The notes: a model not told the origin generated them from the sequence alone. 64,000 nucleotides of DNA from Gnetum montanum (GCA_015680685.1 MNCI01023311.1:412612-476611), one strand, 5' to 3'. Shown: positions 1-10,700, numbered from the stretch's first letter. Program-made: numbers and translations.

Positions 1-2265
1 TAAGCCACCTTTATTCTTAGGAAGAGTAACAATATTCCAAACAACACAATGGAAGCCTTTCTAAGAATCTTTAGAGGATCATATGAAGTCACGAAATAAT
101 CATTCAAGCTTCTGATATGGAGCTTGGGAGGGGGCCCAACATGAAAAGTAATACACATGGGTAGACACCCATATATACTTACATACAAGGTACTTATTAG
201 CTAGAGTGAGGGGTTTGGTCTTCCATTTTTCAAGTTTCTTTTGAATTCAATAAATAACTTTCTCCTCGAGAATAGAGGTTGAACCTCTACAATGGAAGGG
301 AATTCCTAGAATCTTAATGATGTTTTGATCCTGAAGAAGCTTCCAATTATAGTTGGTCACATAACTGTAATTATTGGTAAAACTATAAATAGATGATTTG
401 TTCCAATTAATAGTGGAGCCCAAGAGTGAGTAATATTCCTCCACCTAGGATAAGAGCTAGTGCAAATTAGCAACAATGTTTTGAACAAGGAAAAAGGAGT
501 TGCTTGCGAAATGCATGTTAAGAAGCTATAGTTGAGGTGAAGAGAGGTAGACCTCAGTGAGAACTTCATTTTGAATATCCTAGTTTAGTTGATGATAAAG
601 AAAGTCAGCTACGATGATGAATAGGTAAGGGGCAAGAGGACATCCTTGCTGCACTGACCTATGGATAGGAAAGGAAGAGGTGATGCCAAAGGTAGTGGTT
701 ATTCTTGCAGTAGCATCTGAGAATAAGCATTTCACCATATGTAGGAACTTAGGGCCAAAACCAAGTTTAGTCATAGTCTGCAGAATAAAGCCCCACTTTA
801 TCTTATCATAGGCCTTGGCATAGTCAAGCTTCATTAGGAGAATATCTTAACCATCATCCTTCACCCACTTGAGGCCCTCCCATGCAACAATCACATTGTT
901 TAAAATATATCTCCCAGGATCAAATCCTATTTGCTGGTGGAATATAATTTGGCCAAGAATTGTTTTTCAATCGTAAGGCTAAACACTTGGCCCAAATTTT
1001 ATACACCACATTAAGAAGAGTTATGGGATGTCAATTAGAGATATAGGTAGGATCCCCAGACTTAGGGAGGGGACAAATAATCCCTTGATTTAGATTGGGC
1101 TAAAGGGAACTAGTAATGATAGCCTCTCTAATAACCTAGAGAACATAATTTTCCACTAGATCCCAATGAGTTTGAAAAAATTCAATGACAAAACCATCAT
1201 AATCAAGAGCCTTCCCATGACTCAACTTGAAACAAGTCACTTGAAACTTCTCCTTGGTGATATTGGCATCTAGACTTTGCAACATAGTAGAATTGATAAG
1301 GCTAGGATAATTGAGGATAGCAGCCTCAAATGATGAGATGTTCATATGGGTATTTGCAAAAAGGGTTTTGTACTGATTCTTAAGAAATCAGAGGATATTG
1401 TTATGGTTAATGATGGTGGTGTCGTCATTGGAGATTTTGTCTAAAGAATGTGAAGGAGAAGACCTATTTAGATACTTGAAAATTTCCTTACAATGTTCAT
1501 CTTGAATATTCAACCAAGTGAGTTTACTTTTAGTTAAGGCACTTTGTGCTCTATACACTTTCCATTGTTGAAAGGCTAACTGGGCTTTAGCTAACCTATT
1601 ATAGATGCGAGCCTGCCCAAGATGGAGATTGCTCCAAGTAAATCTATGGAAGGGATTGCTAGCAAAGGCATCCATCCCATTAGAAAGGTAGAACTTTTTC
1701 TTAAAGGCAAACCAGGTCTAATACTTAGAATTTGCTAGTTGAAGAAACACCCCCCAAGCTTGTCTTGAGGGAATTCTATCATTTTAAAATCTCCTTAAAA
1801 AATCCAAGGCACTGAGAGAAGAGAATTAGCTAGTTCTTGTCATAAGAGAGCATGTTCTATAGGATCATTAGGAGCATAGATCGAACAAATATCAAAATGG
1901 CCATGTAATGAGGAGAAGGTAGCCTAAGAAACTCTTTGTCCAGAATCGAAACCACTTTGAATGAGTTTATCTTTTCAATAAGTCAAGAGGATAATGGCAG
2001 CTCCCCCTTTCCCACTCACATGGGACATAGCAAGAATTGATGAGTGAGGGAGAAACTAATGGGCTAAAAGAGATAAATGATCTACTGAAATCTTAATTTC
2101 TTGAAGGAGAGTGAAATCGAAAGCAATATTAAAACTGGAAAGAAAGTTGCATGCATGCTTCCGTCGAAGCCTATCAATAAGGTCTCGAATGTTCCATGAC
2201 AAGAGGCTCGTGGGAAAGTGAAGGGCATGTTGAATGAGAGGTCACTAGAGGGTTCGAAAGTCAAG
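1..2265 (-). pseudogene. LINE ORF2: endonuclease and reverse transcriptase, broken
   Basis: The endonuclease start is recognisable at about 2163-2203 (LSWNIRDLIDRLRRK, the usual 'SWNxRGL' opening). A FDICSIYAPND block follows near 1870-1900, the usual catalytic-core region. The RT opens near 1140-1345 (KALDYDGFVIEFF) and continues with DYAKAYDKIKWGF at about 780-830 and QQGCPLAPYLF at about 620-660. The segment that should carry the catalytic F-A-D-D box reads FASNSFFLVQ near 485-520, so both aspartates appear replaced. Downstream LGSTINWNKS and LGIPF blocks are typical. In a live LINE this protein nicks the target and copies the RNA in place; here many stops and frameshifts break it. Confidence 0.8.
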
Positions 2266-2289
2266 GTATCAACTTCCATTGTTTGTGAA

Positions 2290-3281
2290 AGGAGGGCAAA
2301 GGAGTTATTTCTAGTGACAGGGGCTAGAGAAGTGTTTAGTAGAAAAGAAGTGCAGGTGGAGTTGTAAAAGAGGTAACTTTGACTTGTTTCCTTCCATTGC
2401 CCATCACAAACTCCTCACCTAAGATAAAGGCCTTGAATGTTTTTGAGGAGATAATATGTGCTAAGGTGTGTGCTCCCGACTATGGCATTTGTACCTTGGA
2501 GGGGCTAGACAAAGAGAAGGACTTTAAAGCTATTTTGGAAGTGGATCCAAGCCTAAAGGATTCTGATGGTGGATGGGATGGTATGTCTGGGGAACATGTT
2601 TTTTAGGACATGATGGATTATTTTTTCTTAGCTAAGAAGAAACACACCAAGATATGATGCTTGGCCCAATGGCAGTAGCTACACAAGTTTGGAAGATAAA
2701 AATAATTGATTTTCTAGGTGAAGAGTTTTTCACTAGCTATGACGGTTAATGAGGTCTTCCTAAGAGCTATATTGAGTTCGATATAATAGCACCAAATTTG
2801 AGTTCCATTGATAACAGTGCTATGATAAAAAATAATAGGACCAAGGGTGCTCACGATGCCCTCTCTACAGATGAAAAAATGAGTGGGAGATTTGGCAATT
2901 TCACATAATAGAAAATGCTAGGTCATTCACATTAAAGTCAAATCTCTAGATGCATGCAATTAGAGTTATATTTCATGTCGAAAAAATTTTGAGGGAGAGA
3001 GCCTTCTTGACCTAAAAGGCCTTGAATAGTCCCACCAGAATAAAGTTTCAAGCGTAGTAACAGGCATGAGAGACTTGAATACCTTGGGGTTGAAAGAGGT
3101 TTTGGATTTACGTATTGATACTCAAAGACCTCGGTAAAAACCCCACTATTTGAAGAAAAATAAAACACATTGCAAAATCTTTAGAAATTGCATCAAAAAT
3201 ATCATTTGGAAGAAGGAAATCAATTTAAAGCAAGTTAGAGGAACTTTTCTGATGAGGAGTAGAACTCGAAAAATCCACCAT
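2290..3281 (-). pseudogene. LINE ORF1 (nucleic-acid-binding gag-like protein), broken
   Basis: A likely start ATG is at 3279-3281. In the shifted frames I read a block like the RNA-binding N-terminal domain of plant LINE ORF1 (reading GIVSTLGPIIFYHST then IWCYYIELNIALRK around 2750-2870). It is followed by a zinc knuckle of form C-x2-C-x4-H-x4-C at 2642-2683 (CSYCHWAKHHILVC). At least three stops interrupt it. In intact LINEs this protein coats the RNA and escorts it for target-primed reverse transcription. It precedes the endonuclease on the same strand, as expected. No intact product is possible. Confidence 0.7.
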
Positions 3282-3893
3282 TACGAAACCTATGCAAAAT
3301 TGACCCTATCACACCAGCAAGACCACCCACCACCATAGAGCAAAAGAACACCCCCACCTCACCTTGCACAAAACAACATGCAACGCTAAAATAGAGCCGC
3401 CCACCACAATGCCAAATCACACAATAAGGCTTAGAATAGCCCACTAGCCACTGCACCAACCCATAAGGCAAGCATAGCTGTAGCCCCACCAACAACTATA
3501 GAGGAAATCCCTAGTCACTAAAAAAATACTCATCGGTAGAGACATGCCACTCCACCCACGGTCCAACCACCAACAACCACCACTACCTAGCAAACAACAG
3601 CAACACGACCATGACCAGCAACATAGAACATAGCCCACCAGGGCCAAGAGCCCCCAAACTACCATGCAACCATCATTGAATGCCAACTGTGCCAAAGGAC
3701 CCAACAACCAAGATAAAATTAGCAAGAAAGAAAACGACAAACAGTAATGTTGTTGCATAGTGTAGCAGCCCACAAGGACGAGGAGCCACTGTGACCACGA
3801 TGCAACAAGACGTTGGAAAACATCATAGACAAAGCACAACAGAGCAATTGACTGCAAAATCATGATGAAGCATCAAGCGCCAAACATCAAACG
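3282..3893. other. C/A-rich non-coding stretch upstream of the LINE
   Basis: This stretch is strikingly rich in CCA/CAC on the plus strand (GTGG-rich in the LINE sense strand). The long open frames on both strands are low-complexity consequences of that bias and match no family I know. It may be the LINE's 5' untranslated region, since several plant LINEs have G-rich leaders, but that is inference. No gene is seen. Confidence 0.4.
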
Positions 3894-4217
3894 ATGCTAC
3901 TAAGGAGGAAAACATCAAACATAGGAAGAGACGGGGCAACTAGCGACAACGTCAATGCATGCCATAGAGCAAAAGAGTGCCCAACAACACAACACCGTAG
4001 CAAGAAAGAGATCTGCAACGAAAACAATGAGTTAGCCATTGCTATGGAAACAATGCTACTAAGGAGGAAAACATCACAGACAAAGCGCAATAGAGCAACG
4101 GGCAACTAGCGGCAACGTCAATGCATGCCACAAAGCAAAGAGTGCCCAACAACACAACACCATAGCAAGAAAGAGATCTGCATCGAAAACAATGAGTTAG
4201 CCATTACAATGGAAACA
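3894..4217. repeat. Imperfect tandem duplication, about 160 bp unit, two copies
   Basis: The block starting atgctactaaggaggaaaac at 3894 recurs at 4053. The following parts (the gcaactagcg and caatgcatgcc stretches, then gcaagaaagagatctgca) recur with an offset of 159-166 bp, so there are small indels. A shorter partial copy (gaaaacatca-agacaaagc) lies upstream at about 3818. The unit is also CCA/AAC-rich. It has no open frame conserved across the copies. No function is apparent. Confidence 0.75.
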
Positions 4218-4843
4218 GAACCAATCACCATTGGACTAGGAACTCAAAAGTATGATCGGTGTCTTTAGCAACACACCAAGGCTACTTTCTTAATGAAGTG
4301 TGCGAGATTTTAACTAGTTTGTCTCTCTATTGTCCTTTAGTGGAATCCAAGACCATGTCATTGAAAGTGCATTTAATGAGCATGTGATTACAGTCATTTC
4401 CAGTGAAAAATAAAAAATAAAAATAGTCATTTCCCATTCGCAAGACGTTAATGGATAATTGCTGGTTCCAGTGTTTCACAAACTTAATGTTATTTCCCTT
4501 TCTTAGCAATCAAGAAAGTATTGCATTAAATATTCATAAACAGGAAGATAGTTTGAGAGTCCAATTTTCATGGTTTTTAAGATGTACTCTCAAAACTAAA
4601 ATTAAGTGGTTGAGGTTTAGGTCACGGGTGATGATAATATGTAAATGGAGTATTTATTTCGTCCATGTTCTACGGATCTATTACACACAATTCAGTTGGA
4701 GCAGGTATTTTCAATCCATGCATCTGCCCTTGAAGCTGCTTAGAACGGCCACAGGATTATTTTCTTGAACAACATTATAAGAAGGGACAAAAAACAAAGA
4801 GAAGGACCAAAATGTCTGAGGATCTAAACCATATCACAAACGT
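4218..4843. other. Spacer downstream of the PCBER-like gene
   Basis: AT-rich sequence with only short chance open frames on both strands. I see no transposon motif, RNA gene or conserved domain. It lies 3' of the reductase gene, beyond its poly(A) signal. Confidence 0.5.
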
Positions 4844-4849
4844 TTTATT
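4844..4849 (-). terminator. AATAAA poly(A) signal of the PCBER-like gene
   Basis: On the minus strand AATAAA sits about 72 nt after the TGA stop at 4921-4923, a normal distance for a plant 3' untranslated region. An upstream TATGAATAATT element lies between stop and signal. Assigned by position and sequence only. Confidence 0.6.
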
Positions 4850-4920
4850 TTTTCCAGTAATTATTCATAACCCTTGAAAAGCTCTGAAATTCACATGATT
4901 CCAAGATGACAGCAACACAT

Positions 4921-6468
4921 TCACACAAACTGGCTCAGAAGCTCATCAACAGTGGTGTAATTCACATCTGGGTAGAGTTGGGTCGCTTCCACATCAATTT
5001 CAAAATTTGTTAGATCCCCCCTCACAAAAACCACATGACAAATGGCCATCATTATATTCCCTGGAAAGGGAGTCTCTGCACCAAACAAAGGGTACGTTCA
5101 ATATTTTAGTAAGTTTGCTTTGCTTTAGATAGAGCAGAGAGAATTGGTCGCAAAAGAATAAAATTACTTGCCTGCAATGGATTTCAAAACCTGCTCTTCA
5201 CTTAAATAAGTTTTCTCCAAAGTTTTGCCGATCTTCTTCTCCCATAATGCTACCAGTTCATTGAAGGATAACGTGTTTGCAGGAGGCCTCACATAAAGAG
5301 TCTTGTTAAGAGTTCTTGGATCATCTGCTGCCTTGATTGTGTATGTTCCAATATCTTCCTCCTTAACAAACAGAGCTGAAATGTTTTCCAGGTCAACAAA
5401 TAAAAAGTGAACAAAAATATAAAACAATTTCAGGAAACACACAGGAAACAGAGAAATTAGAGAAATTAAAATGAAACTCAATTCCTATCAGGCAGTGAAA
5501 AAATACACACCCTTAGCATTGCCATCACCAAGAACAACGACCTTGTCTCTGGGAGGGGCTGTCACTCCAGCCTGACCAAGTGTTGGAATGAAATACCCAG
5601 CAAAGAAACCACAGCTAATATATGTATGAGGGATTCCCTCTGCCTCAATTTCTCTCCGAATTTTGGATTTCAGTCCATATATGCTCTTGGCAGGCTCCAC
5701 TGCCTGCACTCTGTCAACATCAACACCAAATTCTGATGGCAAAAATCTCTGCAAAATACCAAATTAAACCAAAAGAAAAGAAACAGCACAATCAAAACTC
5801 TATGGGTTAAAATGTAAGCCTTAACCCTCGTCAATCCAGAAGAAAATCAAAACCTTGAAATGCTACAAGCTTTCAAAGAAAGGATTTCCGGATTTACGTA
5901 TGCGATCTGTTTGTTACCTTAACATTTCCAGCCTCCTTGATGGCTTTGATTACTTTACTTTGCTCAGGGACTTGCGCAGAAGCGATGGCAGAAATGACAA
6001 TATCCACTTGCTTTATGGCCCCAACCAAGCTTTTATGGTCATCTACAGAACCCTACTCTCACACACCCACACTTTCTCAATTTTAACCCACTTTCAAACA
6101 TAACGAAACCAGCATATGAATTTTTTGTCCACTAAACAAACTCTAACAATCAAGACTTTCGTCTAAGAAAATTCCAAAAAGAAGAAGAAGAAAAAATTTT
6201 GCTCTCGATTTCATCGGTAGGAAACAATGACCAAGTATATAATAAACATAAACTTAAACAGGGAAAAGGAATTAAGTTGAATAAATCTCACTTGTAAAAT
6301 GGAGACGCCGGAGGCTTTCAAGGATTCAATGAGTTGGGTTTTGTTGGGATCTCGAGTTGTGCTTTCTCTTATCAGAACGGATGTTGGGTGTCCAAGAGAT
6401 ACACTTGCCTTGGCAATGTGCTTGCCAATGTATCCAGTTGCCCCAATTACCAAAATCTTGCTTGCCAT
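4921..6468 (-). CDS. Phenylcoumaran benzylic ether reductase / isoflavone reductase-like protein, 5 exons, intact
   Basis: Exons (minus): 6292-6468, 5918-6052, 5511-5748, 5172-5375, 4921-5075; total 909 nt, 302 residues, with all phases agreeing. It is an NADPH-dependent short-chain reductase of the NmrA/PCBER-IFR-PLR family, cytosolic, about the family's usual 305-310 residues. The Rossmann motif GATGYIG is at residues 9-15. The active-site lysine expected in SIYGLKSKIRR falls at K131. EAEGIP, FAGYF, TAPPRDKV, KEEDIGTYTIK, DDPRTLNKTLY and NELVALWEKKIGK follow in family order. The start MASKILV is preferred over an in-frame ATG six codons upstream because family members begin close to the GxxGxxG motif. 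The usual SSNCFAGYF substrate-side stretch reads SCGFFAGYF, so substrate (phenylcoumaran lignan, isoflavonoid or other) is not certain. Exon 4 ends at a GC donor. Pinoresinol reductase is less likely. Confidence 0.93.
5076..5171 (-). other. GC-AG intron (intron 4) of the PCBER-like gene
   Basis: Exon 4 ends ATTGCAG and the intron starts GCAAGT, the classic strong GC-donor context. It ends GGTGCAG before AGACTCCC. This splice keeps phase and yields KSIA-E-TPFP, matching the family. The nearest GT donor, six bases further, would shift the frame. The other three introns are GT-AG (6053-6291, 5749-5917, 5376-5510). Confidence 0.85.
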
Positions 6469-6573
6469 TTCTCCCGACAATTTCACCAGAAAATAAAAAA
6501 CCCAGGATTGCCAGAGTGCCTGAGGACAAAGAACAGCAGTTCACTCTCCTGGAATTGAGGTCGGTTCTATGTT

Positions 6574-6582
6574 CTATTTATG
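6574..6582 (-). promoter_or_regulatory. Putative TATA box of the PCBER-like gene
   Basis: On the minus strand CATAAATAG lies 106-114 bp before the ATG at 6468, giving a predicted start site near 6545 and a short 5' leader. It is the only good TATA-like element in the first 200 bp upstream. Position and sequence only. Confidence 0.5.
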
Positions 6583-6658
6583 GAGGCAATTTTGTGATCA
6601 AAGTTTGGGGTGTTGGTGAAGCGATTTTAGAATTGTCCCTGATAATTATCATAGATTG

Positions 6659-6728
6659 AAAAATCGGATCAGCCTCGATTCTTTTTAAAAATCGGATCAG
6701 CCTCGATTCTTTTTAAAAATCGGATCAG
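6659..6728. repeat. 28-bp tandem repeat, 2.5 copies, upstream of the PCBER-like gene
   Basis: The unit AAAATCGGATCAGCCTCG plus ATTCTTTTTA starts with the ATCGG core at 6663, 6691 and 6719, an exact 28-bp period; the third copy stops after GGATCAG. The first two copies are identical, so the duplication is recent or conserved. It lies about 190-260 bp upstream of the ATG. Further inverted ATCCGATTTT occurs at about 6969. Confidence 0.9.
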
Positions 6729-7341
6729 GAAAATCTAAAAAAAATAGTGTAAAAATTGGATTAAAATGGTCAATATTTACAAAAGAGAGCACTTATACCG
6801 TTCATGTTAGAACAGGCATTTTCCATTTTTTTCATCTAAGAGCTCTGTTATAGTGGAAAATAAAATATAGAAATTTTAGTTTTTGGCTGATATTGGAATT
6901 TGTAATATACAATGTATTAAACTTAACAAATAATAAAAATATAGCACTATTCATTACCTCAAATATTCTATCCGATTTTGAACCTGCTTCAATGTTGCCT
7001 TTGCCATGATTAATCGCCGGTTTCTCACAATCTATGATAATTATGGTATTGCCGTTGAAAGTTGTCAATGTTGGTGAAAGATGCCATGTATTGTGGAGAG
7101 TTTCCTGGGATTGGGAATGAGCGGTAACTAAATGGTGCACGAAAATGTCATGACGATTTTGTTGATAATTATATATATGTTTTTTTAAATTATACTGACA
7201 AGCATTTTCTTTTCTTTTCTTTTGGAAAGAAATATATTATTAGTGACACATGGCTTTGGAGCAAGAGAGGTGCAGAAATCATGATGTGGAGCAACAACAG
7301 CCACAACTTCTAATCTTTGGTGGAGCCTTTGGCAGTGGAAG

Positions 7342-7350
7342 TATAAATAT
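7342..7350 (+). promoter_or_regulatory. Possible TATA box of a small transcription unit
   Basis: TATAAATAT on the plus strand, 125 bp before the ATG at 7475. It is followed by a locally GC-richer stretch with TGACGTGG, an ACGT-core (bZIP-type) sequence, at about 7377-7384. Suggestive only. Confidence 0.25.
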
Positions 7351-7474
7351 GATATCTGTGTGGGGCGGGCGCTTGATGACGTGGAATGATGTCATATCTT
7401 GATCAACGTTTTAACGCGACTAAACATCCGTAACTGATCAATCCGGTCCTGATTAGTAACGTTTTAGTAGTACT

Positions 7475-7654
7475 ATGGAGAAGAAGATTCATCCCCCTGG
7501 TCACCATGTCGTAAAAGAAGCAGAACAACGTATAGACACAGTCTTGTTGCTTGGTGTAGGCTTTTCAGAGTCGAGTAAGTGCAGTGAGCAGCTGGCGTGG
7601 CGAAGAATCCTCATGTTTCGTTTGACCGAGCCTTTTTGTTTAGCAAAGATTTAG
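7475..7654 (+). CDS. Small open frame, 59 residues, unknown
   Basis: An uninterrupted ATG-to-TAG frame beginning MEKKIHPPGHHVVKEAEQ and ending CLAKI, downstream of a TATA-like box. Its composition is less AT-biased than its surroundings. I recognise no domain, signal peptide or membrane segment. It could be an upstream exon, a gene fragment or chance. No function is proposed. Confidence 0.2.
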   Translation: MEKKIHPPGHHVVKEAEQRIDTVLLLGVGFSESSKCSEQLAWRRILMFRLTEPFCLAKI

Positions 7655-8626
7655 TTGTGATGGGAGAAAATGGAATGTGATGTAGCAACATGTATAATCT
7701 TAGTGGTAGATATGATGTTGCTGGTTAGGCAAAGATGTTGGTTTCCGTATTTAGATTCACTGTGTAACATTAATGGAATTCCAGTGGAGGCATCCTCGCC
7801 GGCATAGTCGCCTGCAAATATCCTACTTACCGATACATGATTTTAGAATGAAGCTAATAGATATGGTTGTAATGTGAATGATTTTAAATTTGTTGTTATT
7901 ATTTTTTAATGATTTGTTTGAATGTGAAAAGTTATTACTTCCCAATTCATTGCATATTTACTAACTTAACAATACTCTCTTTTTTTTTTTGGCTTTTTTC
8001 AAAAATATTATCAACTAAATAATAATTTTGACATTTGCTTGGATATTTACAAGTAGAATGATATGATCTTTCAATTACTTTGTTTAATGGTCTTGCTATT
8101 AAAGGATCACCATCAAAAGGCTCAATGCCCATCATGCTAAAGTAGGGTCTTGGAAGGGTCTATGGATAAGCCAAAGCTTAACATTTTGGAGTGGTTACAT
8201 CAAGGCTCACTAAAACCTATCTTTTTTTAGGGTAAGGTGATAATTAGGAAATGCCTAGAACATTATCTCCATGCTAACATATGCAAGGTGCTAGTACGAA
8301 GCTTTGAACCTAGTATCTTCAAGTGCAAAGCAAAGTGAACTAACTAACTCAATTGAATCTAGGTCTTACAACTTGAGAAACAAGCTCCTTACCATTACTC
8401 CAAACAGTGGTTCCTAATGATCCTACTACTGTTAATAATATTGCTTAAATTTAATTAAAAATAACTATGATAGAATATATACTTTATTGTTAAAGCATTT
8501 TAAATTATGTAACAAAGATTAGGAATTGAATTTGACATTTGTATTTTTTTTATCAACTATGATAACAATAATAATTTTAAGTTTGAAGTAATTTAAAAAG
8601 AAGTTAGACTTTTACTTCATGTACTA

Positions 8627-8705
8627 GCATTTCTAAGATCCAAATTAACTAAATGAACATTAAGCATTTCTAAGATTCAAGTTAATTAAATGAACATAAA
8701 GCATT
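8627..8705. repeat. 37-bp tandem duplication
   Basis: The unit beginning GCATTTCTAAGAT starts at 8627 and 8664, and a third truncated start (GCATTA) falls at 8701, an exact 37-bp period. The copies differ at three or four positions. AT-rich and non-coding. Confidence 0.85.
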
Positions 8706-9551
8706 AGCAGGTTAAAAAGGAACATTATTTTGAAATTATTATTACCAGTAAAATTTAAAAATCTCAAATGCTTTTGATAAATGTTGTGTTTTATCGGTGC
8801 TCTGGAAATGAACGTGGAAAATTAAAGTAAGGTTTCGTTGTTTATTTCTATAAAATTTCAATAGGTTTTTCCCGTGGACCCTATCCACATTTTTCGACAT
8901 TCTCACCTTGAAATGCCAAAATGATGATTCTGAAAAGTAAACTAAAAACCCGAAACGTAGTTCTTGCAAACTGCAGCACAAACCAATCTTCGTGCACGCA
9001 TCCTGGAAATTGTGCTCATATGTAAGCTTTCCTTTAGTTTAATTTTTCAAATTGCCATTGCATTTAATATTTCTTGAAAATGTTAGATGCAAGACTTAAT
9101 CTTTTTAGCTGACTTAGATTGTGTTTCTTGAGAATAGGATGATGAGGATGATTATTTTAAATTATGTATATGATTTCTTTCAAAAAAATTTAGATATTTT
9201 TTAAGCATAATTTTTTAGTAATTTTTTTAAAAATGATTTTTTTAAGTGATTATTTTTCAAGTTCTTAAGTATTTCCTCTTATATGACCTTTGTACTAACT
9301 AACCTTTCTAGATTTCTTGAGAGCAAAATTCATAAATCTTAAAGTCATCCACTAGTGTTAGAATAATTATTGAATTTAGAAGATTTCTCTTAATTTCTTT
9401 GTAGGCTTGATGCTCATCTTATCAAGCAGGTCCAAGGAAGGTCAACAAATGAGTGAAAGCCTACCTCTTTTCTTTAACTAATGGAACCTTGGACAAACAA
9501 TGTTACAAAAAAACTTTGCTTAGCTTATGTTAATGTCTTTGTGTTTCTTAT

Positions 9552-9837
9552 TGATGAGTAGCAAGGTACCCCTAAGCCCAACCATACCAATCACTAAGGC
9601 ATTCACATGCGATTTGGTCAAATTCCGTGGATTCCTTATGTCCATGTATACAGGATTCAATCTAGAAGGTGAATCTAATCATGGGATGATCGGTGTCTTC
9701 CCAACTACACTTGCAAAGCTAAGTTGTATGGTTAAGTATAATTGAGACACATGATTTTTATTACTTTATATTTTGTTTGTCTAAGGTTAGTAATAAATTG
9801 AGAATAAATTGATTAATTAATTCAATTAATTTAATTG
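9552..9837 (-). repeat. E1 3' LTR, outer (R/U5-side) part
   Basis: Starts TGATGAGTAGC on the plus strand (sense end GCTACTCATCA) and aligns along its length with 54778 onward. It is cut by element N at 9837/9838. The aattg at 9833-9837 is N's target-site duplication. Confidence 0.93.
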
Positions 9838-10700
9838 TGATAAATCATGGGTTGCTAGGCCCCGATATTGAATCCTCAATATCAGGTACGCGATATCGCA
9901 GCCTGGATAACCATATCGAATACATGATATCGTGATTCCTGTGTAGGCCTACAAATATAGCATTTAGGCACATAGGAAAGGAGGAAGTTGGTAAGTCTTA
10001 GGGTAGAGTCTTTTGTTAATTTTTAGTTATTTTTCAGTTCTTTTCCCAGTGCATGCCCATAGTGTGATGATTGTAATTGTACGGAACCTTTGTTCAAGTG
10101 TGACGTACTTGGACACGCACACAACTAGTAATAAAGATGGAGATTACTCCATCATTGCAGCATTCACTTAGTCTTTAATTGTTTAATTGTTGCTTATTAT
10201 TTATTATTTCTTAGTTAATATTTTTTTATTGTCATTTACTATTCCTATTGTTAAATGTGAAATGAGTACATCTTAATCATGAACATTTAAGTGTAACTAC
10301 TTGGCAACCCAGTAGTGTCTCTAGTAGTGCCTAAGTAACAAGCGCTTGGTAAGCCCAGAAGTAGTACACGAAGTCCAAGATGCGTATGGATGATTAAGGA
10401 CGGATGCTCATCGCACTTAGGCTAGTTTAGATTTTGCTTCTTATTGCCTATTAGCTTAAATCAAGATTATTTTTCATTGTCTTTAAGAGTAGCCTAGTGT
10501 TAGGAATCACATCATACACCTCACGCTAGACTAGACCATATGTGACAAAGCAAATACTAATCCAAGTGGGAAGACAGCGAATTGCGATCAATGCATAACT
10601 ATCTAGGTGCCACAACTAATCTGTCTATGGACTTTAACCGGATCGTGCGTACACACTCGTATTCATATGGTTGAACGTAGGGGTACCTTGCTGCTCATCA
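9838..10700 (+). repeat. Element N 5' LTR (863 bp)
   Basis: Matches 17412-18161. U3 carries five GATATC-like palindromes at about 9863-9933, followed by a TATA-like TACAAATATAG at 9950-9960 (TATAAATATAG in the other LTR). AATAAA occurs near 10130. By eye the two LTRs differ at about 14 of the first 150 positions, mostly transitions, so the insertion is not recent. Confidence 0.93.

Larger units (their letters stand above)
1..3281 (-). mobile_element. LINE (non-LTR retrotransposon), decayed, truncated by window edge
   Basis: Reading the minus strand from about 3281 down to 1 gives the plant LINE order: ORF1 with a CCHC knuckle, then ORF2 with an apurinic-type endonuclease followed by reverse transcriptase. 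Stops and frameshifts are frequent, so it is a relic. Post-RT sequence typical of plant LINEs (a WN-x2-TLP-x3-GGL-like block) is still readable near positions 1-50, so the 3' end and poly(A) tail lie outside the window. The G/T-rich sense sequence upstream of 3281 may be its 5' untranslated region. No target-site duplication can be checked. Family assignment is from motifs seen directly; the subfamily is not determined. Confidence 0.85.
6729..9551. other. AT-rich intergenic spacer between the PCBER-like gene and the retrotransposon nest
   Basis: Apart from the small candidate unit at 7342-7654 and a 37-bp tandem repeat at 8627-8705, I see no gene. There are homopolymer T runs near 7980 and T/A-rich stretches at 9130-9300. 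The spacer contains an inverted copy of the ATAATTATCATAGATTG segment (about 6642-6658 and 7027-7044). Its last five bases (cttat) are the left target-site duplication of element E1. Confidence 0.5.

Noticed and set aside
3235-4109. Several open frames of 70-139 codons on both strands, Trp/Cys/Leu-rich on the minus strand
   Set aside because: They arise from CCA/CAC-biased and tandemly repeated DNA. They are open on both strands at once and resemble no protein family.
6638-7045. Possible MITE suggested by inverted copies of ATAATTATCATAGATTG
   Set aside because: The inverted match is only about 17 bp, lies inside rather than at clear termini, and no target-site duplication is visible.
8160-8400. 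SINE-like stretch with a B-box-resembling TTTGAACCTAG
   Set aside because: No matching A box at the right spacing, no poly(A) end and no flanking duplication.
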